The notes beneath the pieces are model-generated. The model saw only the letters and a list, made by a program, of their open reading frames with translations, was not told the DNA's origin and searched no databases. A stretch of DNA of 64,000 nt from Chlamydoabsidia padenii. Taxonomy: Eukaryota > Mucoromycota > Mucoromycetes > Mucorales > Cunninghamellaceae. The position numbers and the translations under genes were made by a program. This document shows, in pieces, positions 32,440-43,434 of this stretch (position 1 is its first letter; each line of letters begins with the position of its first letter). The stretch covers positions 124,001 to 188,000 of the forward strand of contig JAIWND010000016.1 of NCBI GenBank assembly GCA_025330725.1, in the 5' to 3' direction.

Positions 32440-35400
32440 ATGAAACGCTCTTCTTTACTTGCGTTTTCATTGACCTGTTTATCTATATGTCTTGGACCTG
32501 TACAAGCCATTTATGAATCACAAGCTGGTGTCTTTGATTGGTAAGATAGGTTTCGAATGTTGTCAGTAGAAAACGTAAACTAACTCTTGTTTATTTTCCA
32601 TCTTGATGATAATAGGCACCACGCTTGGATTGGTAAACCTCGTTGGACTGCTCAATATCAACACGATGCTACTTCACACGTCATCATTTCAACAGAACGC
32701 AACGTTTTAGCCTCTTTAGATGCTTCCACCGGTGCTATCGGTAAGTACAAACAAACATCCAACGCGGTTTACCGAGACATCGATACTAATACGCTTTTTG
32801 GTCTTTATGTATATGTATTTATATTAGATTGGCGACAATATTTGGAAAACGATATTGAAGATCCTAAACTTACAAGTCAAGGTTTGTTACGAATGATTCA
32901 TGTTTTTTTTTTTTTTTTTTTTTTTCGCCCTTGTACTCATCATCTTTTTTTTTACACACACACACACACACATTTGAATAGGTATCATTACTGTCTACAA
33001 GGATTCACCTCTAGTTCAACATTGGGACAAAAAGACGGGAAAATTGATCTGGCAACGGTCAGTGGAATCAACCAACAACAAGCTTCTTACTCTAACCGAC
33101 GGTGTGATTGTTCTTACGGGCGATAACAAGGTTTACAAGCTTGCTATTGAAAATGGTGCGATCGATTGGGAACAGGAACTGACAACGACAATCTCTAATG
33201 GTATACTCAAACAAGTCGGACAAGTGATCTTTGTAGTGCAAATGCCTGAACTTGGTGATAAAGCGTCTTCTTTCCGGGTGTTTGGATTGGATCAAACGAC
33301 TGGTCAGATCATCCATTCGAACCTCCAAGTGGCGACTCAACCTACTACCGTCATTCCTATCATCCACATCGATACTTTGGTTTGGAAAGAAAAGGATTTG
33401 ATCAAATGGAATATTTTGGGAACAAAGAAAGTCCATCAGATCACTTTAAAGGTAAATGATAGTAGTCATGTATTTAATCATTTTTTACTCATTCTTTTCT
33501 CCTTCGTATATGTAGAATTTGCTTGGATCATCATCATCGAATGCATTGGACGAATATTATCAGTTTGCAACGACGGAAAACGCTCAGCCTGGGGATGTCT
33601 TCTTCATACACGCCAAAATGGAAGCTGATGGTGAAGGTATAGTGTCAACGAACGGTGTTTTGGCATTCTCTTCCGATGGTAAATTGCTTGAGTTGGTCAA
33701 GGATCTGGGTATTCAAGTAAGTTGAACACGCAATTTAAGTGGGAATCATTCTTTTAACTCATATTAACCACTCTTTGTTTGTTTAGAAATCCTTTGGTGC
33801 TACTGCAAAGTCAAATGAGAAAGTACTCAGGATTGGTGGAAAATCTCCCTTGTCATTGGTAATTGATGAATTTGACTCAACAAAAGCTCATAAGTCCCAA
33901 GAAATCGGATTCGATAATGGAGTCACTGGTGACATTACAACATGTTTGGTATTAGAAGGCTCTGCATCACCTTTGATTCTGGTGTCAACATCAAGTGGAT
34001 CTTTGTATATGATTAACAACAATAATGTTATATGGTCTCGTGAAGAAGCCCTTGCCCACACTGCTGCTACTGAATTTTTGGATCTACCCGAAAAACAAAT
34101 GTGGACTCAAGTAGACGAAGACGAAGTAGTAACCTCATCGGCTCATGGTGTGGATCATCAACAAAATCAATCACCTCTTGCACGTTACATCCGTCGTCTT
34201 ACAACTCATATTATGGAACTACGAAATCTTCCAAGCTGGGTGGTTCACCACTTTATCGACATGGGCAAGCCAATCTTGACATCTTCTGTCTCTGATGATG
34301 TGACTCTTTTACAAGCCCAATCCTGCTGGACTCCTTCCTCTAACAATGCACACCACGAGCAACAGAATCTCTACCGTGATCCTTTTGGTATGCGCAAGTT
34401 ATTGGTATCGGTAACCACGACAGGGAAGATTCTTGCACAAGACTCTGGGCGTCGCGGAAAGATCATCTGGACTCGCTATATGCCAGGTGTCAACTTTGAA
34501 CAAGTCTTTGTGGTGCGAACGGCTGCTGTCAAACTTCCTCCTGTGATTGTGGCTCTCGGTACTTCAAACGACGGCGCCACCACTCATTTTTATCGCTTGA
34601 ATGGCTTGACTGGACAAGATTATGTGGCCTCTTCTCCTGATACTGATGTGCGAAATGATTTCGATTCTCAACTCGTCACCGAAACAAGTCTTGCCAAAGT
34701 GATGATGCTACCTCTAGAAGAACCCGATGAACATACTCACCTATTGGCTCTGTTTGATGCCGGAACGACCCGTGTCTTCATTTATCCCAGTACTGAAAAT
34801 GCTCGTTTGGTGGCTAAACCCTTTTGGTCCAAATTCTACTTTCAATACACACCCGCCACTGTAAAGCAACAACAAAATCCTGTGGTACTCAAGGGATATC
34901 AAGTCGTGGAAGGATACCGTAATAGTTTGACAGCACAACCTGTATGGAACATGGCGTTACCCAAAGGTGAACAACTTGTCGTGCTCGATGGTCAACGTCA
35001 ACGCCATCAAGCGGCATCTCTTGGACGGGTGTTGGGCAATCGTAATGTGTTTTACAAGTATCTGAATCCCAATATGTTGACATTGATTACGGGCGACGCT
35101 GAACGAGAAACTCTGACCATGCGGGTGATCGATTCTGTCAAGGGTACTATACTGTATGAAGCAGTCCATCCTAATGTCCCCGCCTCTTCTTTTGTGTCTT
35201 CAGTACATATGGTACAAATGGAAAACTGGATCGTGTATCACTTTTGGAGTAATGATGGCAAGGACACAGGGTATCAAGCTGTTGTTTTGGAATTATATGA
35301 AGGTGCTGTAGAAAATCAACGTGTACCAAGGTAAGTGGTTACAATGAAGATGGAAAATGTACTCACTTTTTTTTTTTTTTTTTTTTTTTTTTAATAGTGC

Positions 35401-36044
35401 CAACTTTTCATCTTATGATCCCTTACAACCCTCTATTCAATCAGCTGCGTTTGCATTCCCTTATGCTGTCCAAGCCATGGGTGTTACTACTACTCGAAAC
35501 GGTGTCTCTACTCGTGATATTTTGTGTAAGTCGGGTATGTAGAAATCATGGGTGAATACTAACATCTTATTCTATAGTTGCTCTGCCATCTCATCAAATC
35601 TTGACTGTGAACAAGCGACTATTGGATCCTCGAAGACCTACAAACACTCCTACCAAGGAAGATCAAGAAGAACAACTCATCCCATATGCGCCCATCCCAG
35701 AAGAACGAAAATTGTTTTTGACATATAACCTCGAGGTAATTAAAGGGATACTAGAGGATAAGGGCAAAAAAAAAGTAAACGATACTCACTTTTTATTCTT
35801 CCATTAGGTTATCGGTATACAACATATCATCTCAGCACCGGCATTATTAGAATCAACCTCTTTGGTCTATGCTTATGGTCTGGATACCTATTACACTCGC
35901 GATTCACCAAGTCGACAATTTGACGTGCTTAGCGAAGATTTCTCCAAATCTCAACTTTTATTGACCATTGTTGCTTTGGTGGTTGGTATTTTGGTGGCTG
36001 GACCTATTGTGCGAAGAAAACAGGTCAATGCTTTATGGAAATAG
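32440..36044 (+). CDS. EMC1: ER membrane protein complex subunit 1 (EMC1)
   Basis: Seen: nine exons closing in frame to 1005 residues: 32440-32540, 32616-32740, 32828-32881, 32982-33451, 33516-33716, 33787-35330, 35398-35525, 35578-35735 and 35808-36044. The start MKRSSLLAFSLTCLSICLG is a signal peptide. FDWHHAWIGKPRWTAQYQ and VLASLDASTGAIDWRQYL are the PQQ-like propeller repeats typical of EMC1. The C-terminal domain (YDPLQPSIQSAAFAFPYAVQ, ALPSHQILTVNKRLLDPRRP) matches the conserved EMC1 C-terminal domain, ending with one membrane helix and a short basic tail. Known: EMC inserts and stabilises multipass and tail-anchored proteins in the ER membrane; EMC1 supplies most of the lumenal mass. 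Several introns have sense T-tracts before the acceptor. Confidence 0.96.
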
Positions 36045-36183
36045 AATAGTATTACTTGGGATAGACATTTGTTTGATCATATATATATAATAAAATTAAC
36101 TTCTCACCTATCTTTGTCTAAATCCAACTTGTGTGTGTGTGTGGTGTTTACAAAGAAAACCCTTGGCCCAGAAAATAAGATTT

Positions 36184-36194
36184 CGGGATTTGAA
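36184..36194 (+). promoter_or_regulatory. Exact copy of dispersed motif CGGGATTTRAA
   Basis: Located 140 bases after the EMC1 stop and 660 bases before the next start. Confidence 0.5.
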
Positions 36195-36707
36195 TTAATG
36201 CCTTGCCCCTTACTTTGAGAAGGCACTTTTGCAGAAAACTATGGTACTTTTAGACTTGACAAGATAGTTTCTTCAAACTAAAATCTTCAATGTGCTGATC
36301 ACTCTGTATATAGTTGACAAAAAAAAAAGATCAAGGGGTAACAGGTTAACAAGAGAAAATCATGGGCTTGGACGTCTGAATGCCGGGGTTTGAATGTTGC
36401 AGGATCTTTCTGCCAAACAAAATTTGCCATATTGAGGGCCATAGTATGTTGAAATGTAATGATTCATTTCATCATGCGTTACTTTAATGATAGGAGGGGG
36501 TGACACCCTTTTGAAAAAAAGAAAAAAAAAAGCTCAATTTCATGCCGCGGAATAATGAATCACATTTTGACATTTATAGAATCAGACGGGTGGACAAGAA
36601 ATGATTTTCTTTTTGCTTCCGAGGAATTTTTTCATCAAAGGAGGGGGGAGACTTTTCAGATCAAATTGTGGCACCAATCAGAACCCTTAGAATCATGGAC
36701 AAGGTTT

Positions 36708-36718
36708 TTTAAATCCCG
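36708..36718 (-). promoter_or_regulatory. Exact copy of dispersed motif CGGGATTTRAA
   Basis: Reads TTTAAATCCCG on the plus strand, about 135 bases upstream of the ATG at 36853, followed by a pyrimidine-rich leader. Confidence 0.55.
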
Positions 36719-36852
36719 CGCTCTATTTTTTCATTTCATGTGCAAGTCGTTCCGGATCTATCCAGGCAAAGGAATAAAATAAAATCTTTTCACATTTCTT
36801 TCTTTCTCCTCTTTTCTTCACTCTTTTTATACTTTGAATCGTTAAACACATT

Positions 36853-37401
36853 ATGGCTGGTCTTGCTAATCGTGGACAAAGAGGTGCTCCCACTACACCA
36901 TTCACCAGTAAACTTTCACCTCGTCAGATTGCCACCAAAGCCATGACCTTGGGATGCAAAAAGTTGGATCGGGATGATAAACGTAGTCGACCACGATACA
37001 ATGTCAGGGAACGACTTTTATTATGCAACACAATCGCTTATGCGGAACAAGTATTGAATCAACGCACTCGGCGAACCAATCGAAGGGTCATGTCAATGGA
37101 AGACGATGATACACATTTTGACGAATCTCTCAACAACAATAATGACGACGAGTCTATAAAGACAGCGGTTAGGAAATCATCATCATCATCATCACATCAT
37201 GAAGAACATCATTCCCCTTTACGATCATCATCCACTAGTGACGATGATGACGACGAAGAATGGGAACTGACCAACAATCATGCATCACGCCAATATGGAT
37301 CATTGGATGCTACCGACAAGCCTGATTATCTTCATTCTGATACCAACAATTGTCGAAATTTGGTCAAACCTCCTATTGGCTCTCCCATTGTGGCATTATG
37401 A
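36853..37401 (+). CDS. Uncharacterised basic/acidic protein, 182 residues
   Basis: Seen: a single exon starting MAGLANRGQRGAPTTPFTSK after a motif copy and a pyrimidine leader. Residues 20-75 are basic with a conserved-looking helix (RPRYNVRERLLLCNTIAYAE, then QVLNQRTRRTNRR). The rest is low complexity: Asn, Ser and His runs and an acidic stretch (SSTSDDDDDEEWELTNNHAS), ending IGSPIVAL. No known domain. The basic helix could bind nucleic acid or a partner; that is a guess. A real gene is supported by frame integrity, leader and a downstream AATAAA near 37559. Confidence 0.6.
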   Translation: MAGLANRGQRGAPTTPFTSKLSPRQIATKAMTLGCKKLDRDDKRSRPRYNVRERLLLCNTIAYAEQVLNQRTRRTNRRVMSMEDDDTHFDESLNNNNDDESIKTAVRKSSSSSSHHEEHHSPLRSSSTSDDDDDEEWELTNNHASRQYGSLDATDKPDYLHSDTNNCRNLVKPPIGSPIVAL

Positions 37402-37806
37402 AATCCCTCCCTCCTCCTATCATCGTATATGACATATATTATTACCCCACACTATTACCATTTAGTATCTCATTTGTACCATATAGCTTTTTTTACTTTA
37501 TCATCTCTTCCTTGTACATTCTCATTTTGATCCATTGTTATTTTATATATTCAAACCAAATAAAGGTATACCTTAATAAAAAAACAAAGCACATTGACCA
37601 ACTTTTTTCACACGATTCATCTACTGTTTGTTATACCACGACGTCAAAAATTCTTCCTTTAGGGAAGGCACATGGGCATACTCCGTGTTTTCCCGACACT
37701 TAATCCGACTCCACCCATACATTTGATCACTACTCCAGACGAATCAAGTCATTACATATTTTAATGTTTTATTTTATTAGTTAGTTTTTAATGTATGTAA
37801 TCTATT
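37402..37806. other. Convergent 3' flanks
   Basis: Region between two convergent stop codons (orphan gene and Zn2Cys6 factor). AATAAA-like signals are present on both strands and nothing else is recognised. Confidence 0.6.
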
Positions 37807-40095
37807 CTACTTTGTTAAAAGTGGACCTATCCTATGTACAATGGCATCTAATTGCAATTTAATATCCTGATCAAAATCAAATGTCGTTTGGACCCTATTC
37901 ACCACATCCCAGATCATTTGATGAGCAGCAAAAGTCCAGCAATCATTTGCCTCTTTATTCCAAGCCAAACAAGTCGCTAATCGATCAGCCGAATGCATCG
38001 ATAAATCAAGAAAGGTGGTTTTGGTGTATGTTTGTTCCATGCCTTGTTGATTGAATTCGATACTAAAAGGTCGGAAGAGTAAGATCTTGATGATGTTGAG
38101 TGTCAGGTGAAGTTGCCGAGTCGTCGCTGCCGCCGGGACGGGTGGTTGCCATGTCGCCCAGTCTGGTAATCGTTGTTCCCATTGTTCCAAATCACGTACC
38201 AAAGTCAGCACATCATCCACATCCACTTTTCTGACCTTGATTGTATTATCCTGTTGTTGTGTTGTCTTGGTGTAAAATAAGCCGAGGACTTGGTAATGGA
38301 ACCACATGAGCTGCGATTCCAAGAGCATGCAGATCAACGTTCGATCTTGTTTCGGTGTCGAGAGGTGTCGTACTAGTGAGTGTGAGAGTCGGTGCCTGAG
38401 TGCTGATCCAATGTCGTGAGCGAGATGGGATACCATATTGTTGGGTGGTGAATGGAAAGTGATAGTGTATATATCCAAGTAAATGAGAGAAGCCCCAATC
38501 CAGTGTGATTCCTTGGTGGTGTGTGCATCATGCCATAATGGGCTTGATGAGACCATTCGCCATGCCAAATCCAACAAGAAAGAGCCATCATGAGTTGAGG
38601 GGGAGAAGGATGTTGATTCTTGTTGTCGTTTTACTTGTACCCAGATCAATAGCAGAGTGGAAAGACAGGTCGCATAGGTAGGTGTGATTTGAAAGACAAT
38701 ATCAATCAATAATGTCTTGGTGTATGTATGACAATCCAGTGAATCGATCACCAATCCATGAGGTAGGGTATTATCGTCGCTGTTATCGTAAAAGGTGTTA
38801 CAAGTAAGGTACGCCGTCATGATATACAATGTGGTAAGAGGATCATCGGTCAGAAAGTCCGTTATGTGGTTGTCGTCCGCTTGAGCCGGCAAGAAACGTT
38901 TCAATTGATTTAAAAGTGGTGTAATATGGTGATAGGGTGGCCCGGATGTCCTGGCCGATGCTGCTGAGTTGTTGTTGTTGCTGTTGGTATCGGTGTTATC
39001 TAGTGTTTTATGTACATACTGGAGTAAAGTTGGTAATAGTGTGGGTAAAGTAGATGATGAGATCGGTGATGGCGCCGGTGATGATTGACTTTTGGTAGTA
39101 GGTTGCCATAAAAAGTAAGATATGTCAAATATAGGCACAGTAACAAGGTACGCATCTTCATCCAATTCATCATCATCATCATCGTTAAATTGATTGTTGC
39201 TTTTGTCGTCCCCGTCATAGTTGATGCCCGTCGTTGAGTCTTCAAGTTGATCATCCAAGTCCCAATAAGTTGATAAAGAAGTGTCAGTGTTACCAAAGTC
39301 CTGGAATAATTGGCGAGTCAATTTATCGATAAAGACGATGAATTCAGAGATGGTATGAGTGGTTGCTTGAATAGATATACCGTCTGATAAGTAGGACATG
39401 GACCAGTCGATTTCTTCAAGTTGGCCTTGTTGTTGCTGTTGTGCACATGCAGGTTGAGGTGAGCAGGACTTTTCCAAGTCTAAAGCAATAGGTGATAGAG
39501 ATTCCAATTGTTGTTGAGTAGTCTGTTGTGGTATTGTTAAGTTTACTGTTACTGTTTCTATAGGTGATGAGGAATTGGTATCCAGTATTTCCAAGTTACA
39601 TTCATCCAGGGGTTCGTCTTGATCAGAATAGTGAGATAATTGCTGTGAGGATGTTGGTTGTAAATACTTGAATAAGAGTTCACCCTCCAGATCACGTAAG
39701 GAATCATATAAATCCAATACTTTTTTGGAGAGATCAGTCAGATTAGGTGGTGCGTCAGGGTATTCACACTAGAATAACCATAAAGCACAAAGTTTAGTAA
39801 CGAAGAATGGATGACTAATATTTAAAGGGGAAAGACTTGTGTTGTTGTTTTTTTGTTATCAAGTGTTCAAGTTACTTACAGGATGATTAGATCGTTCACA
39901 TCGTAGACAAGAGGGTCGTGTTTTTGAGCATCTATATTTACAGTAAACAAACAGAGTTAATAGTCAATAAAATTGGGTCTTCTTTTGCCCTTGCTTTTTT
40001 CTTGCCTTGCTTACTTACTTTGCCTTCTTCTTCCTACAGCGAAGACAACTGAGATCTTTATATGTAGTTTGTTTTGTTGTTTTATTGTTTGACAT
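37807..40095 (-). CDS. Zn2Cys6 binuclear-cluster transcription factor
   Basis: Seen: three exons on the minus strand. The start at 40093-40095 reads MSNNKTTKQTTYKDLSCLRC. The cluster is CLRCRKKKAKC plus SCLRCERSNHPC, with spacing Cx2C-x6-C-x6-C-x2-C-x6-C, and is interrupted by two introns. A linker and acidic, Gln-rich region follow, then a fungal-specific factor middle-homology region (THTISEFIVFIDKLTRQLFQ, LIYLDIYTITFHSPPN, SQLMWFHYQVLGLFY, ITLNIIKILLFRPFSIEF-like). The total is about 690 residues. Known: this fungal class usually binds CGG-containing sites as dimers, often controlling catabolism. No target cluster is adjacent. A motif variant, CGGGATCTGAA, lies about 105 bases upstream (40198-40208, minus). 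Confidence 0.92.
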
Positions 40096-40753
40096 GCCCT
40101 TGGTGATGATGTTGTGGATGGAGTGAGAGAAGAAGAGGGAAGAGAAGGACTAGAAAAAAAAAAAAAAAAAGGGCGGAAAAGAAAAAAGTGAAAATATTCA
40201 GATCCCGCTCTTGACAATAAAAAGTCTAATTGTGTAAAGGTCAAGTAGGATGCATGAATGAGAGCAAAAGCAGTTGATGATTCTGATGACAGCGTCGTGT
40301 TTTAAGGAGGAAAAGATTAGCATAAAGATCAGGTGATTTCAATGCGACCCAACGCAACGTAGATCCTCCTTCCCGTCCTATTTCCAAGTACTCGATATCT
40401 AAAATTATCCTCAAGATTCAAAGAGGCGCATAGAATAAATTGGTGAATACATCGGTTTTCTGTTATACCACAATTGTCATCATCATCATCATCACCATCA
40501 TCATCTTTAACATCACTAACATCATCATCATCATCATCATCATTCCCTGTAATGAATACCAACAATAGAATAAAGTAAAAGCGGAGTTGAACTAATAATG
40601 ATGACGGTATTGATTAAAAAACCGGCATCAATGCAAATTCTACCATCACTCAAACGCACACACATAATATCTATATATCTATATATATAATCCTACTATC
40701 ACCTCTTTTTTTTTTCTTCTTCTTGTTCTTTTCCTCTCTTTCATCCAATTTAG
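40096..40753. promoter_or_regulatory. Divergent promoter, Zn2Cys6 factor and ThrE-like gene
   Basis: Contains the motif variant at 40198-40208, a CAT/ATC microsatellite (about 40482-40546), and AGCGGAGTTGAACTAATAAT (about 40580-40599) on the plus strand, which loosely fits the motif. The 78-codon Asp-rich minus ORF here is a microsatellite artefact. Confidence 0.5.
40482..40546. repeat. (CAT)n imperfect microsatellite
   Basis: Several CAT-unit blocks separated by short interruptions. Confidence 0.85.
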
Positions 40754-42747
40754 ATGACCAAGTCAAAAGAAGCACGTCCATTCCCTCAATCCTCATCTTT
40801 CTCCAGTCTAGTCTCTCAGACCACATTAACTGACTCTCAAGATATAGCAGAAAAGTATGAACATCATTCTACTTTTGACACCAATCCTCCTTATAGTGAG
40901 CACGACGAATCCTCTTCACATTCAGTCGCCACTCCATTATCGGTGGATCTGACGACAATGTGGCATGTTCAAACCCCGCCTATCATCACTTCAGCAAATC
41001 ACCACCATTGTTTTACTTCTAATACCACCCTTCAACGTAAAAAAGCGTTGAGAGAAAACGTTTCTTATTTTGAAACCTCGGCTCAGCATTCCCAACCCAG
41101 TCATTCAGCTTACGATATCATTCCAATGCCGCATGAATCTCTTTATAATGATGGCGAAGAGGAAGAGGAAGGTTCATTGGATCGACAACATTATATGGAT
41201 GAAACACCTGCCTCTACTGCCTCCCCACACAAGGCAGCAGCTTTATTCTCATTCCATATTGAGATGAAAAAGAAAATCATTTGTGTTCTCGGTCAATCTT
41301 TGATTAATGGAGGTTGTCCAGTTTACCGAGCGGTAAGTTTCCAAAAAAAAAGGTTGTCGGAGCTTCGGGATTTTAAGTTTTCGACATGCATGAATTTTTT
41401 AGGATGAAGTATTAAAGCACTGTGCCAGACTATTAGACATGGATGCATCCTTTACTTTCCTTCCTGATTCCATCATGGTCACGTTTTTCCTGCACCCAAA
41501 AAAGAAGGAAAAAAGAAGGGTGCATTCGATGATGGTCAAAGCCTCACCTTCGTTTGATACGGGCAAGTTGGGAAGAATCAATCATGTCATGAACCAATTT
41601 CTTTTCCGCCATCATCACCAACAAGACGAAGACAATGTAGGATTCAATTACTTTGATCATTGCCTCCAGTCACTGTATGCAGTGATGGATGATCCACCGA
41701 CCTGCGGGTTCTTTGGCACTCTGATCGGGTTCAGTCTCAGTGCTTTTTCCGGATGTATCCTTTTGTTCAATGGATCATGGGTGGATGCAGCCTTGAGTGG
41801 GGTTCTCGGTGGTGTGGTCGGGCTATTATCGATCCTGTCCAGTCGATACCCCATTTACGGCCGTGTGTTTGAATTATCGTCCTCGGTGATTGTTGCCATC
41901 TTTGCCCGTGCATTGCATCGTTACTGTTGTTTCTCAAGTGTTGGGGTCTCGGCCATACTCATCTTATTACCAGGTTATACAATGACCATTGCTGTAGTAA
42001 GCTAGAAAAAAAAAAAAAAAAAAGGAGCTCCGCTAACCATTTTCCATTTTTGGGATTAGATGGAATTATCGGCTCGACAGATCAACACGGGCACCATCCG
42101 GTTGGTTTATGCAGTCGTATATGCGTTTGTACTTGCTTATGGATTACAAGTAGGCAGTAGTATGTATTCTGCCATCGATCCGACCGCATCGGATATTGGT
42201 GTGTGTCAGGATCCCAAGAACCCTCCTCCCATTTCGCCCTGGTTCTTTATCCCTCTTTTCCCCATCATGAGTATCTCAATCGCCTTGTCGTTTGGTTCCA
42301 ATCGACATCAATGGTTGACGCAAACCCTTTGTGCAGCGGTTGGGTATTGTCCTGCTTTCTTTTTAGCCAAAGTCATCCCAGATAGTCAGATCGTCGGTAG
42401 TATTTCCGCTTTTGCTGTTGGATTATATGCAAACTTTGCTCTAAAGATCACCGGTGAAGCTCCGCTTGTACCTCTTTGTGTCGGTGTCACTCTTTTGGTT
42501 CCGGGTAGTATTGGTATGTTGAATCATATCAAACAGGACTTTTATTTATTTTCTCTCTCTCTCTTTTTTTTTTGGTATTCTAGGTGTACGGGGAGCTTAT
42601 TCATTACTCCATCAGGATGGTGTGTCTCACGAATCTTTCCCTATTCAAATGTTAACCATCTGTTTGGGTATCGTTGCTGGTCTGTTTGCTGCTGCCATGA
42701 TCGTTTATCCTTCCGGCAAACGGCGGTCTTTGTATGTTTCATTATAA
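40754..42747 (+). CDS. ThrE/Prm10-type membrane protein (DUF1212)
   Basis: Seen: four exons, 40754-41332, 41403-41996, 42060-42513 and 42584-42747, closing in frame to 596 residues. The N-terminal 170 residues are Ser/His-rich. The cytosolic ThrE domain follows (LGQSLINGGCPVYRADEVLK, LLDMDASFTFLPDSIMVTF, VMNQFLFRHH), then about ten membrane helices in two halves (CGFFGTLIGFSLSAFSGCIL, VSAILILLPGYTMTIAVMEL, PLVPLCVGVTLLVPGSIGVR). Known: bacterial ThrE exports threonine and serine; the yeast relative Prm10 is pheromone-regulated with unknown transport activity. Inferred: amino-acid or related solute transport. The first intron (70 bases) contains a motif-like CGGGATTTTAAG at 41366-41377. Confidence 0.9.
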
Positions 42748-43434
42748 TAGGTGCCATATGTCGTTGTTTTTTAATAAAAGGCACCCCTTTTTCTGTATTT
42801 GGCGGGATGTGAAATTGCATGAATTTTTTGTCTGAAAAGGGAATCTCCACAAATCTCTGTTAAAAAGAAACTTTAGGGTTCATCATTCTGGGTCGGAATA
42901 CAATCAGAAGGATTTTGGTTGCACCATCATCGTAGAAGAGGGACAAGATGTCGGCATTCACTCATGTTCAATAAACCGGCCCGTTTTTTTTTTTTTTTTT
43001 TTTTTTTTTTGGAAGGTGACTTGCACTGAAAAGAGATTAAGATAACCATATGCTATGTAGTGGATGGCGATGTTTCATTTGATTTCGGTTAGTTGTCGCT
43101 AAATGAAGTGCAGGTATAATTGGCTTTAGGTAAAGAAATCGGAGTTTGCAAATTGTAAACGTACCATTGTCCATGATCCACCCTGTCGAAAGGAAACTTC
43201 CTAATCAAGTTTATGAAAGCACATGTAATCAAAACCGACTAACATGCATATACCCAAGTCGACAATAGCAACTAATAGTATACTTTTTCTTTTATCCGGC
43301 ATACAATATTATCGTAAAGACATTGTGAATCATTTAAAAAATAGTTTTTTTTATTAATCGATGAATAACAACAATATAAGGTTATCCTAGTTTTTTTTTG
43401 TTCTTTTTTAATATATATATATATATAAACTATT
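42748..43434. other. Convergent 3' flanks, 690 bases
   Basis: Holds 3' flanks of the ThrE-like and FAS1 genes, a T homopolymer near 42986-43010 and an AATCGGAGTTTGCAAATT stretch near 43138-43155. No gene seen. Confidence 0.55.

Larger units (their letters stand above)
36045..36852. other. Intergenic region rich in dispersed-motif copies
   Basis: Contains two exact copies (36184-36194 plus, 36708-36718 minus) and CGGGGTTTGAA at 36384-36394. The only downstream gene is the orphan at 36853. A 75-codon ORF at 36555-36782 overlaps the motif and leader and is not called. Confidence 0.5.

Noticed and set aside
36555..36782. 75-codon plus-strand ORF
   Set aside because: It overlaps an exact dispersed motif and the pyrimidine leader of the gene at 36853, so it is better explained as promoter sequence.
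40329..40565. Asp-rich minus-strand ORF
   Set aside because: Generated by the CAT/ATC microsatellite in the divergent promoter; no coding signal outside the repeat.
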